This document shows, in pieces, positions 7,559-17,800 of a stretch of DNA of 64,000 bases. Source of the stretch: Chitinophagales bacterium (GTDB lineage Bacteria; Bacteroidota; Bacteroidia; Chitinophagales; Saprospiraceae); contig JAAFJY010000005.1 in assembly GCA_013299105.1 (NCBI GenBank), positions 187,013-251,012 of the forward strand, written 5' to 3'. Both the position numbers and the translations under genes were made by a program. The notes beneath the pieces were generated by a model. That model worked only from the letters and a program-made list of their open reading frames with translations. It was not told where the DNA came from and searched no databases. How positions within the stretch are numbered: position 1 is the stretch's first letter; each line of letters starts with the position of its first letter.

Positions 7559-10534
7559 ATGGACTGGTTGAAAACACTCAAGAGACGAGAACTGTTGTTA
7601 ACAACCTGCCTATTTCATTTTTTTATCTCTCCTTTATCAGGGCAACTCTTAGCAGAGGACTCATCTACTAAATATACAATCAGCTATCTTGCTCCAGGCC
7701 CTAGCTTAGCGGCCAGAATCGTTCGATCCGCCATCCTGGACCATCGCCAGGTATTGTGGATGACCACCGAAGATGGAATCTATATCCTACAAGATGGGAA
7801 AAGCCATCGATTTAGCATTAAGGAAGCATTCGACATTGTAGAAGATTCTGAAGGACGCTTGTGGTTTAGCGGCGCACAAGGACTACTGGTGCTATCTAAA
7901 GATCGCTCAAGCTGGCTTAGCCCAGCCCAATTGGGTTTACCCAAATTGACAAAGCAACGCATTCTTTTAGCTAGTATGGCGGAATCTGAAATAGCTATTT
8001 TCGATGCCCCCAATCTGTATCGGTACCATACTAAAACCCAGCGCTGGTTCATTCAAGTCCGGCTTACAATGTCAACTAGCGAGTGTAATCAGCTCAAGTA
8101 CGATGCCCCAAAAAAAGCCCTCTACTTGAGTCACCATTTCACGATGTGGTGCAAGATACAAGGCAAACGAGTGGTCATGTTGAACAAACCAAATCGGGCA
8201 GATTCCCCCGCAATCCTCGGAAATTTGCATTATGAAGTTGATACCCGTTCCTCACTTCTTAACATATCGAGTGATTCTCTAACCTATTGGGTATTGTTTG
8301 ATGATTTTTATGCGCCTAAGCTTTCCCAAATCGAACGAGATTCCTTCGTCCTGATCAAAAATAAACTTCGGGATAACCATAAAATTTGGCAGGCCTTGTA
8401 CCAATACATAATAGATAGGCCAAAACATTTGCCAAAATTAGAATGGAAGCGTCTACTGCCTACTCAGATTTGCGTCAACAAACAAGGCACCTGGTTCCTT
8501 GCGACTAAACAGGGTTTGTTTATCATTCAAAAAAAGGCTGCTCTGCCCTTTGGAAGGCTCATCCCTGGACACAGTGTAAGGGGAATCACCCAAGATCCTG
8601 AGGGGCGGTTGTTGGTAAGCACCTACGGCAACTTATTTCGTTTCAATGGTCCACAGTTTCAAGAGCCCCCAAAAAAATGGCCTACAATCATCCCCGTTTG
8701 GGATTTCTTATGGTACCCACAGCATTTGTATCTGGCGGCTGAAGCCGAACCTTCACTGGTAAAGATAGCCTACCAAGATTCTATACTAGCCAGATTATTC
8801 CCGTTGAACGATAAAAATATTATGAAATGGACTCAAAATAAGCTGCCACTTAGGTTGCAAGGTCTTCCGCCGGGTCTTAAGCTGATTCGGGCCAAACAAG
8901 GGTTTTGGTCTTTTTATGCTCAGTCCTTAATCAAGTTCGATCGGGAAGGAAACGCTAGGTTCTATCATCCTTTGGACTACCGCCAAATACGTTTCATGTG
9001 CATGTTGATGAGTAAAGACTCCAGCATATGGCTAGGCGGAGCGACTGGTTTGATCCACGTATATCCGAAAGAAGGTGGGCGTAAGATTCGTCAAGCGCCA
9101 GAAGACATCCCTGCTTCCTTAAAAGACTGCAATATTAAATGTATATATGAAGACCATAGCGGCTACCTGTGGATAGGCACCCTGGAACAGGGCCTGGCGC
9201 GATTAGATCGCAGCACCAAAGAAGTCAAATGGTATACCCAAAGCCAAGGCTTGGCCGAAAACACCGTTTATAGCATTCAAGGATCACATGGGGATAGCTT
9301 ATTGTGGCTAGGTACCCAGCATGGGTTGAGTTGTTTGCACGTGCATTTTGATCAGGTAGTCAACTATTATCAAAAAAATGGACTGGCCGATAATGAATTC
9401 AACACCGGTTCAGTACACAAAGCCAAAGATGGCACCCTTTTTTTTGGTGGACTCAACGGAGTAACTTATTTTAAACCTTGGATGCCCGATTTTTTTAAAA
9501 AAACCCTTACGCCATATATTAGTGTAAAAATGCTCAATCGCAGCACTCAAGTGTCCCGGAATGTCTACTTGAGTCCGAATGAAAAAGTGATCATCCAGCC
9601 TCAGGAAAAATACTTTGAAATCGACCTGCATGCCAATCATTGGGATAAAGATCTTTTGCAGTACCGATACAAATTGGCCGGAGCAGATCATGAATGGCAA
9701 CAACTTAGCGGGGTGAAAAAATTGATTTTTTTCAACCTCCAACCAGGATGCTACCAACTATGGATTCGCGCTCGTACCCAACAGGAAGGATGGAGTAAGG
9801 CTTTGAGTTTTATCATTCATATTCGCCCGGCTTGGTATCAAACCTGGTGGTTTATAGTCACTGTTTGCATGATCGTAGCGATGGGAATCTACCAAATCTA
9901 CCTATTTCGCCTACAGCAAGTACGTAACGAATACCTCCTGCGTAAACAAATTTCTGATGATTTACACGACGATTTGAGCAGCCGTTTATATGCCCTACGC
10001 ACCATGGCTGGAGAAATTGTGCATAGTAATTCTGAACGACGAAAGAACTTATCCAATCGTTTTGAACAACTAAGTGTAGACGTTTTACAATCGGTCAGAG
10101 ACTTTATTTGGGCTTTTGACCCCAAACATGACAGTTTGGACCAGTTCACTCGGCGACTAGAAGATTTTGCCGAAAATGCTATCGGCCCTAACGTCAAAGA
10201 GCTGGAATTTGAGAGTACCCTCAGCGCTAAAGAGAAACAGCTGGGTGCCATCACTAGACACCACATCTTAATGGTTTATCAGGAATTGTTGACCAATATG
10301 CTCAAACATACACAAAGTGAGAAGATTTACATCAAGATTTACAGCTGTAACCAATACCTAAATATATTAATTATCAATGATTTTAAACTTTTAAAAGATA
10401 AGCAGAATATCAATAATTCTGAAGGTTATGGCCAGGAAAGCATTCAACGGCGACTGCGTTCCATTCAAGGTAAAGTGACTTGGGCAGAAACAGCACAACG
10501 GCAAACGGCCGAAATTCAAATAGTGAAGAAATAA
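7559..10534 (+). CDS. Two-component sensor kinase with N-terminal beta-propeller, Y_Y_Y domain and HisKA_3/HATPase core
   Basis: A 991-residue membrane sensor kinase. A signal-like hydrophobic segment (residues 11-30) is followed by Reg_prop-type propeller blades with recurring motifs such as LWMTTEDGIYIL, LWIGTLEQGLARL and LWLGTQHGLSCL. A Y_Y_Y-type beta-sandwich (about 690-755) and one transmembrane helix (about 763-785) come next. The H-box SDDLHDDLSSRLYALR puts the phosphoacceptor at His803. The N-box (QELLTNMLKHT, about 908-918) and a G-box (GYGQESIQRRL) form the ATPase. Known members sense extracellular ligands, often glycans. There is no receiver domain, so the response regulator at 10849 is the likely partner. 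The gene runs divergently from the giant protein gene on its left. Confidence 0.9.
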   Translation: MDWLKTLKRRELLLTTCLFHFFISPLSGQLLAEDSSTKYTISYLAPGPSLAARIVRSAILDHRQVLWMTTEDGIYILQDGKSHRFSIKEAFDIVEDSEGRLWFSGAQGLLVLSKDRSSWLSPAQLGLPKLTKQRILLASMAESEIAIFDAPNLYRYHTKTQRWFIQVRLTMSTSECNQLKYDAPKKALYLSHHFTMWCKIQGKRVVMLNKPNRADSPAILGNLHYEVDTRSSLLNISSDSLTYWVLFDDFYAPKLSQIERDSFVLIKNKLRDNHKIWQALYQYIIDRPKHLPKLEWKRLLPTQICVNKQGTWFLATKQGLFIIQKKAALPFGRLIPGHSVRGITQDPEGRLLVSTYGNLFRFNGPQFQEPPKKWPTIIPVWDFLWYPQHLYLAAEAEPSLVKIAYQDSILARLFPLNDKNIMKWTQNKLPLRLQGLPPGLKLIRAKQGFWSFYAQSLIKFDREGNARFYHPLDYRQIRFMCMLMSKDSSIWLGGATGLIHVYPKEGGRKIRQAPEDIPASLKDCNIKCIYEDHSGYLWIGTLEQGLARLDRSTKEVKWYTQSQGLAENTVYSIQGSHGDSLLWLGTQHGLSCLHVHFDQVVNYYQKNGLADNEFNTGSVHKAKDGTLFFGGLNGVTYFKPWMPDFFKKTLTPYISVKMLNRSTQVSRNVYLSPNEKVIIQPQEKYFEIDLHANHWDKDLLQYRYKLAGADHEWQQLSGVKKLIFFNLQPGCYQLWIRARTQQEGWSKALSFIIHIRPAWYQTWWFIVTVCMIVAMGIYQIYLFRLQQVRNEYLLRKQISDDLHDDLSSRLYALRTMAGEIVHSNSERRKNLSNRFEQLSVDVLQSVRDFIWAFDPKHDSLDQFTRRLEDFAENAIGPNVKELEFESTLSAKEKQLGAITRHHILMVYQELLTNMLKHTQSEKIYIKIYSCNQYLNILIINDFKLLKDKQNINNSEGYGQESIQRRLRSIQGKVTWAETAQRQTAEIQIVKK

Positions 10535-10848
10535 TAACTACATCTAAATGTAGTGTCTAGAAAAAAAATAGGGAAAGGAATTCTTTTAATGCGAAGTTTT
10601 CATCTAGTTCTTATCTTTACTTCAGGTAAATATTTTTAACCATTTGGAGGCATTTTGGCCAAAAAAGGTCTATTTCTCGCGACTCTTCACCTTTTATGCG
10701 AAGTTAGTTCCAGCTACCCCTGCAAAAGTAGGAATGATTGAAAAATCTCCTGCTTTTTGTCTCAAAACCACTGCCCTGAATAGTTACAATCGTTTATCTT
10801 TTAATTGTACATTAGGAATTTTCAAACCTATTTAACAAATAAAATACG
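10535..10848 (+). other. Intergenic gap between kinase and regulator genes
   Basis: A 314-bp AT-rich gap. The only clear structure is the heptamer dyad at 10537-10554. TATCTTTA near 10612 resembles the TAnnTTTG promoter core, but the last base is wrong. A 63-codon open frame at 10644-10835 has no coding character. Confidence 0.5.
10537..10554. promoter_or_regulatory. Heptamer dyad ACTACAT-N4-ATGTAGT (site 2)
   Basis: A perfect 7-4-7 inverted repeat starting 3 bp after the kinase stop codon and 295 bp before the response regulator start. The heptamers equal those at 7293-7310 in reversed arrangement. It could be a regulator site for the downstream gene or a hairpin in the mRNA; no T-run follows, so a simple intrinsic terminator is unlikely. 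Confidence 0.4.
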
Positions 10849-11478
10849 ATGTACAACATAGCTATCATTGAGGATGACCTTGAATTGCGCAAAAATTTGT
10901 CCGAATATTTTGCCCGATCAGAGCACGTTGACTGCGTACTGATGGTAGACACCGTAGAAAAATTCATCAAGTACTATCGAGACTTTTTGGAAATTAATCT
11001 TGTCTTACTGGATGTTCATTTAAATGGCCAATCCAGTATCCGGAGTATTCCTTTGATTTTGCAGCGAAATCCTGAGATTGACATTGTGATGTTTACAGTA
11101 GCAGATGACTCAGAGACTATTTTCCAGGCAATTTGTAATGGAGCAACTGGATATTTGCTCAAAGACATCAGTTTTACACAATTAGAGGAACAAATTCTTT
11201 TCAACTTAAATGGAGAAGGTGCATTGTTGAGCCCAGCTGTGGCCAAGAAAATTATTAATTATTTCAAACCGAAATCCCTACCTTTGACTAGTCCTAACGA
11301 AGTAGTTGAGCTATCTGAAAAAGAATCTATAATTGTCAAAATGCTTAAAGACGGGATATCCTACATTGAAATTGCCCAATTTTTAGGCATCTCAATTAAT
11401 GGAGTCCGTTATCATATTCGGAACATCTACCGCAAGTTGCAAATAAAGAGCAAGGGGGAGTTGTGGCGAAAGACTTGA
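10849..11478 (+). CDS. NarL/LuxR-type response regulator
   Basis: A 209-residue protein. The receiver domain (about 1-120) has the acidic pair Asp9/Asp10, phosphoacceptor Asp55 (LVLLDVHLNG), Thr83 and Lys105 (YLLKD). A LuxR-type helix-turn-helix fills about 140-205 (LSEKESIIVKMLKDGISYIEIAQFLGISINGVRYHIRNIY, in two parts: the LSEKE start and the GVRYHIRNIYRKL recognition helix). It follows the sensor kinase on the same strand and is the obvious cognate regulator. The likely targets are nearby surface protein genes or itself, but this is inference. Confidence 0.92.
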   Translation: MYNIAIIEDDLELRKNLSEYFARSEHVDCVLMVDTVEKFIKYYRDFLEINLVLLDVHLNGQSSIRSIPLILQRNPEIDIVMFTVADDSETIFQAICNGATGYLLKDISFTQLEEQILFNLNGEGALLSPAVAKKIINYFKPKSLPLTSPNEVVELSEKESIIVKMLKDGISYIEIAQFLGISINGVRYHIRNIYRKLQIKSKGELWRKT

Positions 11479-11891
11479 AGAACAATTACTCATTAGACTT
11501 TATGAAAAATTAAATTAATTACCCATAACAGGGTCTTTTTCGCCTGCTTATCGTCTTTTTTAGCCCGTAACTGGGCTACGAACTAAAAAAGAAGCCTCAA
11601 TCAGCCAAAAAAACTCGGCTGTTCTGACTCAAAAATCTAAGGCACATAAGGCCTTTTATAAAAACTTAACCTTATCCCATTTCAACCAAAAAAGACCGCT
11701 TGGCTAAGCTTTTACGAAATTACAGATAAAGAGCCGACATCACTTGGCACGTTTCCTGTTTGATCCAACACAACAGACATCTTTCAAAATAAGATTTTCT
11801 ATCATCAGCAGCCCCAAAAACACCACCGGGCCACCCTCCTTGCGAAAAGTGACCCGGTGAGTCTTGGCTATATAATGGCCGATTTGACTTT
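11479..11891. other. Intergenic region between convergent regulator gene and giant surface protein gene
   Basis: A 413-bp gap. It holds a weak ACCC/GGGT hairpin followed by T5 at 11521-11540, which could end the regulator transcript. A TAGCCC/GGGCTA hairpin at 11561-11578 is enclosed by complementary TTTTTTAG and CTAAAAAA. The minus-strand terminator is at 11816-11859. No gene is seen. Confidence 0.5.
11816..11859 (-). terminator. Rho-independent terminator of the 4195-residue surface protein gene
   Basis: On the minus strand an 11-bp stem (arms 11849-11859 and 11824-11834, with one G-U pair in RNA) is followed by a short T-run (11816-11820), 33 bp after the stop codon. Confidence 0.65.
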
Positions 11892-14800
11892 TTACCTCGT
11901 CAGCACCACCATCTTCTTAGTCGCGGTAAAGTCCTCAGTCTCCAAAGTGTAGTACAACACCCCGGCGGCCTTCAGCTCTTGCTTGCCCAGTTTCACCTGG
12001 TTCACACCCTTGGCATAATCACCCTGGGTACGGTAGATCAAAGCTCCCTTCACATCGCGGATGGTCAAAGTGGCACTTGCTGCCTTGGGCAGGTAGAAGC
12101 CAATCAACGTCTCCTCCGCAAAGGGGTTGGGTTGGTTTTGTTCCAGGCGAGCCTGGTCATTTGAGATGCCTTTGTTATAAGACAGCTTCAGGTCCATGAC
12201 TTCGTTACCTGTAACGTCACCCAAACCATAAGCTTCCTGTGCAGTCAAACGGCTGGTAATGTTCAACACTTCACTCAGCGCATGGTCTTTCGTAGCGCGC
12301 AGCTTCAGCGTAAACAAACCTTCTGTACTGGCTACTTCCGAGCCGGAACCTCCTGAGGAGGTATTCCAGCTTGCAGTAATCATACCTTGCTTAGCAAACA
12401 CACCCAGGTTCTCAGCCTTGAGTATACCATAGTCAATGCCCACGATCTCGGCATTTTCTACTCCCAGCGTGAACTGGAAGCCCTGGACTTTTTGCAAATC
12501 CTTCGCTTTGATCAACACGTCGTAGATCTGACCTGCCTTCATTTCCTGCTCATCTGTTTGGAGGATAAAGTCCTTACCAGAGCGCACTTCGCTGCTCGTC
12601 ACACCGGGGATCGTCGCGGCATTGCCGTTCACATCGCCCATTTTGATGGCGATGAAGTCTGCTTGTACCTTGCCTTCCAAGTCGTTCACGTTCACGATGG
12701 CTGGAATTTCGTTCCTCCAAGGATTGCGTTCGTCTTCAAACTTGTGCTTGGCATCCACAAACTTCCAGCTTGGGCTTGACTTGAAGCTTTCGTCGATGTT
12801 CAGGATCAACTTACGGATTTGGATCAAGTCGAGCGTCGTGATTGTTTTAGAACCATTCACATCCGCTGCAATCATCCGGTAAGGGTTGCTCAATACCTGG
12901 ATACCCAAAATGTGCTTCTGGATCAGGATCAAGTCGAAGGTAGATACCCCATTGCGGTGTTCTTTGTCCAACTGTGGCGTAATTGTAAAGTCACCTCCTT
13001 TCAGCAGGCTATTGAAGCCGTACAAACCACTATTTGGTGTCGTACCCTTGTCTTGCTTGTCACCACTGATCGCTACTTCTACGCTAGCCACTGGCTTGGC
13101 GTCGTCGGTAGCAATCAAACCGTTGATCTCGCCTTCATTCGTTGTTCCTGTTCCACCACTTGGGCATACCTTGCGGTTGTCTTGGATTTCGATGAAGGTT
13201 ACACAGAAGTCGTGGTTGCCCTTTTCATCCCATGCGTGGATTTCTACGTTGATCACCTTGCCCTTGTCGGCACAAGTGAAGGTCAAGCCCGTTTGGTCGT
13301 CCTTCACTGGCTGGCCTACCCGGTTGATCGAGTACTTGGTCACCAGCTTCAAGCCTGCCTGGGTTTCTGGTCCCTGGCCGTTGCAATCGTAGATCTTCGA
13401 GGCAATGAAGTCATTGGCCCATACTGCCATCATGCCACCACCGTTGCCATCAGGTTGTACAACCGGCATCAACTCAGTTGACAAGCCATTGATACAGATC
13501 GGAGCTGGAGCCTTGCAGTCGCGCACCAGGAATGGAATCCTCGTTGGGCGGGTCAGGTTGCCACACTCGTCTCTCACCACCACAATCAGGTCGTGCAGAC
13601 CCTCTGGTAGATTGGTGACAGATACTGCCATCTTGCCTTTGCCATCATCCTCGAAGCTGAAGATGTAGTCGCGGCTGTTGGACATGATGTAGGGTCCGGT
13701 CAGGGTCTGGAAGGGGGCTACCATTACTTGGGTTCTTTCCAGTTCCAGTCGGTCCGTGCAGTTGTCCGTAGCCGTGAATGGAATCTTCACATTCGCCACA
13801 CAAGTCACTGGGCTGGTGCAGAACGTATCCCGCTTGAAGCTGATTACCGGAGCCACATCGTCGTACACTTTGATGATTTGGGTGTACATGAACGAGTGGT
13901 AGTATTCATCCGAAAGTTTGCAATAAGGCATGTACTTGGTTACATCCTCATCGTTTTGTACACCCGTTGGCGTACCAATCGGACTTACCAAGCCGTCTCC
14001 CAAGTCTCCTTCTCTTGGTGTACGGTTGCGTGACAAGAAGAATTCCTCGTCCCCATCGCGGTTGCGATCGCGCACCAGCATCCACACTGGCAAGCGGCCA
14101 TTGTCCGTCCACTTGCGGTCTACCACATACACATTGCCTGCGGCCATTGGATCGCCACACTTGTCGTCGTAGGCACACCAGTTGATCACCGTGTAAGTGC
14201 GGAAGATTTTGTAGCACTCATCGTTCGAGGCGTCGTAACGCTTGTCAGTGATGTTCACCGCCAGGATGTCACAGAACAACTCGTCGGTGAGCAGCGTATC
14301 GATGATCGGTTTGACACAATCTCTTTGGTCCACATCCACTGGGAAGCGGATGTCGTATTCGTGTACTGGACGGATTGTGATCAATTGTTTGCACTCGGTG
14401 CTGATCTTGCCTTTGCTTGTCGTTTTGGTCAAGGTCCAGATTCTTTCAATCGTGCCATAACCACACTTCAGTTTCTTGACCACCGTGTAAACCGTATCCA
14501 GTTTCACACAATCGTTGCCCGAAGTGATGATCACATCCCCGAAGGCCAAAGCCGATTGGGTCTTGCTATCGATCGTGCCCAGGCGCTTGTTGTCGCAGTC
14601 GATCGTGATGTTCTCTGGAGCCAAGCACTGGGGCGCAATCTTGTCTTCCAGGCTGATCGTCATCCAGCAGTAGTTGCGGTTGCCACTCCAGTCTTCGCCC
14701 CACAGCTCGATTGTAACTTCAGCTGATACATCGCAGCAGAAGAATTCGATGGCATCGGACAGCGGAGTCATCCACTTGCCATTCACCAGCGTGAAGCCGT

Positions 14801-17800
14801 CTTTGTCGTCCAACTCACCGTCGGCATTCAGGTCGTAACCTTTGGCGATCAGGTCATTTTTGCAATCAGCATTGTAGGTGCGGCGTACCTTGATCCACTT
14901 CAGTTCGCAGTTGTCAAAGCTGCCTTCGTCGATGTCTTTGGCGGTCACGCGAGCGTAACCGTTCAGGTAGCCCGCTGCATTGGACAAGCTCACCGTCAAC
15001 TTATCGTCGCACTTCATCACGGGGGCAATCTTGTCGACTACGTCAAACAAGAACGAGTCGCGGCTGGCGTTGTAGCAGCCATCGTAGGCATCAATGATGA
15101 TCCGGTGGCGACCGATAGGCAGGCCACTCATCACACCATTCATGACTGGGTAAGCGATTTCTTCCCACACATTGGTGGCAATCACAATACCCTTCACGAT
15201 CCGGTCGCGGGTTTTAATACGCACCGATACATTGGCCACCGAGCAGTTGTCGCTGATGTCAATGCCCATGTCGGTTTTTAAGCGGGCGCGGGTCGTTGGG
15301 ATCGAAGCTGTGCAGTTCATCGGGCCAGTCGATACCGTGATCGGTGTCTTGGCTGTGATCGTCGGTGCTTGGAAATCACCAATCTTGATCAGTACATGGA
15401 AGGTGTCAACAATGCCACCTTTGCACCAGTCGAATACATAAATCTCCCGGTCGATTTTCACCCCTTTGCCTTCGCAGACCGGGAATTCCGTGTCTTTGAT
15501 TTGTACCGAGAAGTTGCATTCAACTTCATCAAGAAACAAACAGCGGGGGTTGTCAGTAGTATTGAAGAAACTGCAGAACGAGGGCATTACATCCGCTTTC
15601 TTGATCAGGCTCTTATCTGGACTACACGCAGTGTATTCTACAATCCAATCGTAGAGATCAGTGCTGGGAGCAGAAGTGCCATTACCACGGAAACGCAAGC
15701 CACGATCATTGGCTCCAGCCGTCAGGCCGTTTTTCACTACAGGCCGTGTGAAGTAAATATTTTGCACATGAGTGCTCGTCATCCCATTGCAATCCGTGGC
15801 TACCCATTCTCTTTCGATTTTGGCGTAGTAGCCATTGCGTACAAACTCGGGATCAGTACAAGCGTAGTAATGCGCTTTATCCGTCCACTTCAAAGAGATG
15901 CGGCAGCCACAATCGCGGCAGTTGTCGCGGAAGTAAGCGTAACCCAGGTTTTTGATGTTGTCTGGCTCCAAGCGAGGAGGTTCCAGGCCCAATTGGCAGT
16001 TGTCGCCAGTACCAGCAACTCCCTCCGCATTCTCGATCGTTTGTCCAGTGGTACCCGTGGCACGGGGAGAAGAAACTGTACCTCGATTGCCAATCGTCAA
16101 ACGGTTGTTCAGCACATAGTTCACATCGTAGCAATCTAGGGTAATGTCGGCAGGGGCGCAGATCAGGGCAGGAGGCGTTTTGTCTTCTGCCGTGATCGTA
16201 CCCCAGCAAGGTGTGAAGTCGAAGCAGTTTTCGTATTCTTTTTTCAACAAAACCACATAGTCATAAGTGCCTGCGCAGTCTACGTAGGTGTCGCTGTTGC
16301 CGTCTTTGATGATCACTTCAAGGGCTTCTTCCAGCACCTTGCCATTTTCGCATTGGCTAAAGCCGTCCATTACGTGGTCGGGTTTTACCAGGAAGCGGCA
16401 GTCTTTGTCCAGGGTCACCTTCACGTTGTTCATACACGCCAGGCAGTTCACCTTCGTCTTGGGCTTAACCGTAACGGAAATATAGAATGGGTCGCCTGCG
16501 CAGCCTTTGTCGCTGGTAGCTTCTACCCGGTAAATGATCGTTTGGTTGACCGCACTTGTATTGGTCAATACATCCGTGATCGTCGAAGTCGTGCCCGCTG
16601 GATTGACGGTTTCACCCAACACATTCGGGTTGTTGAACGCTACTGCCGAACCAACACTCGCTACGCTGTACCACTTGAAGGTGCTGGTGATGTTGCATTT
16701 GACGCGCGGCTGGAGGGCCACATCAACCGGGTTGCAGTTTGAGATCGTTTTGCTCAGGGACTCGCCGATGGGTTTGGGGTGGACGGTGAGGGTAACTGAG
16801 CGACGGGTGGTATCCACACATCCATTTGCATCCGAAACAGGGCCAACCGTATATTTATACGTACCAGCTTGTAAACCAACTAGTTTGAGTTCCAAGTTAT
16901 TGGTATCCAAGGCGATATAAGTACCCCCAACTCCTGTTGAAGTACAATCATCGTGCTGGTAGATGATTACGTCATCATAATAGAAATCGTAAGGCCCTTC
17001 ACCTCCGCTCGCGCTGATTTTCACCCGAACGGTATCCGTGAAGCCTTCGCAAGCTTCTGCAGCCGATATGGAGATTGCGCTTGTAGGATTACTTCCTATG
17101 ATTACTTTAACCGAATCCACTGCTTTGCAAGGCGACTGGGTATTGGTAACCGTTACCGCATAGACTCCAGGTGCATTAACTGTAATGGAAGCAGCGCTTT
17201 CTCCAGTGCTCCATTTGTAAGCACTGATATTATCTCCCACCGCAGTTAGTATGGCAGGCTCATCGCAAGTGATCGTATCACCAGTGATTGTCACGGTGGG
17301 TTGTGGACGGAATGTCAATACCAGGCTGTCCTGATCGCTACATGCATTGCTGCTTGGATCCGTGCTGCTCAAAACCAAGATTACGGTTCCTGCCGATATG
17401 TCATCAGGAGAAGGTTGGTATGTGGCAGCAATGGTATTGGCATTGGGCGTGAATGTACCTGTTCCAAATGTAGTCCAGGTACCACTCGTATTTGAGGTGC
17501 CCCCACTGATTTGGCCGTTGAGTGGCAAGGCCGAACCAGGGCAAATGGCGGTATCTACACCAGCGTTGACGGTAACCTTAGGATTGATGAAAATTTGGAC
17601 GGTATCTAATCCTCCCTGGCATACGTTGCCGCCTGGATCGTTGCTCATCACCCCAAATTTGAGGCTGCTCAACAACATGCCAGTGCTGTTCAACACATAT
17701 TTTGCCTCCGGGCGCGTATCCGAACCTACAAAAGTTCCAAAAGCGGCATTTTTTTGCCAAACCAAATTCGTGGCAAGACCAGATAGGGTTGCACTCAGGT

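Noticed and set aside
10644..10835. 63-codon frame between kinase and regulator genes
   Set aside because: No coding character; it looks like chance open frame in AT-rich spacer.
12819..13481. 220-codon plus-strand frame opposite the 4195-residue gene (similar frames at 15369-16139 and elsewhere)
   Set aside because: These are antisense shadows of the giant minus-strand gene; the minus frame shows continuous domains and the plus frames have no family features.
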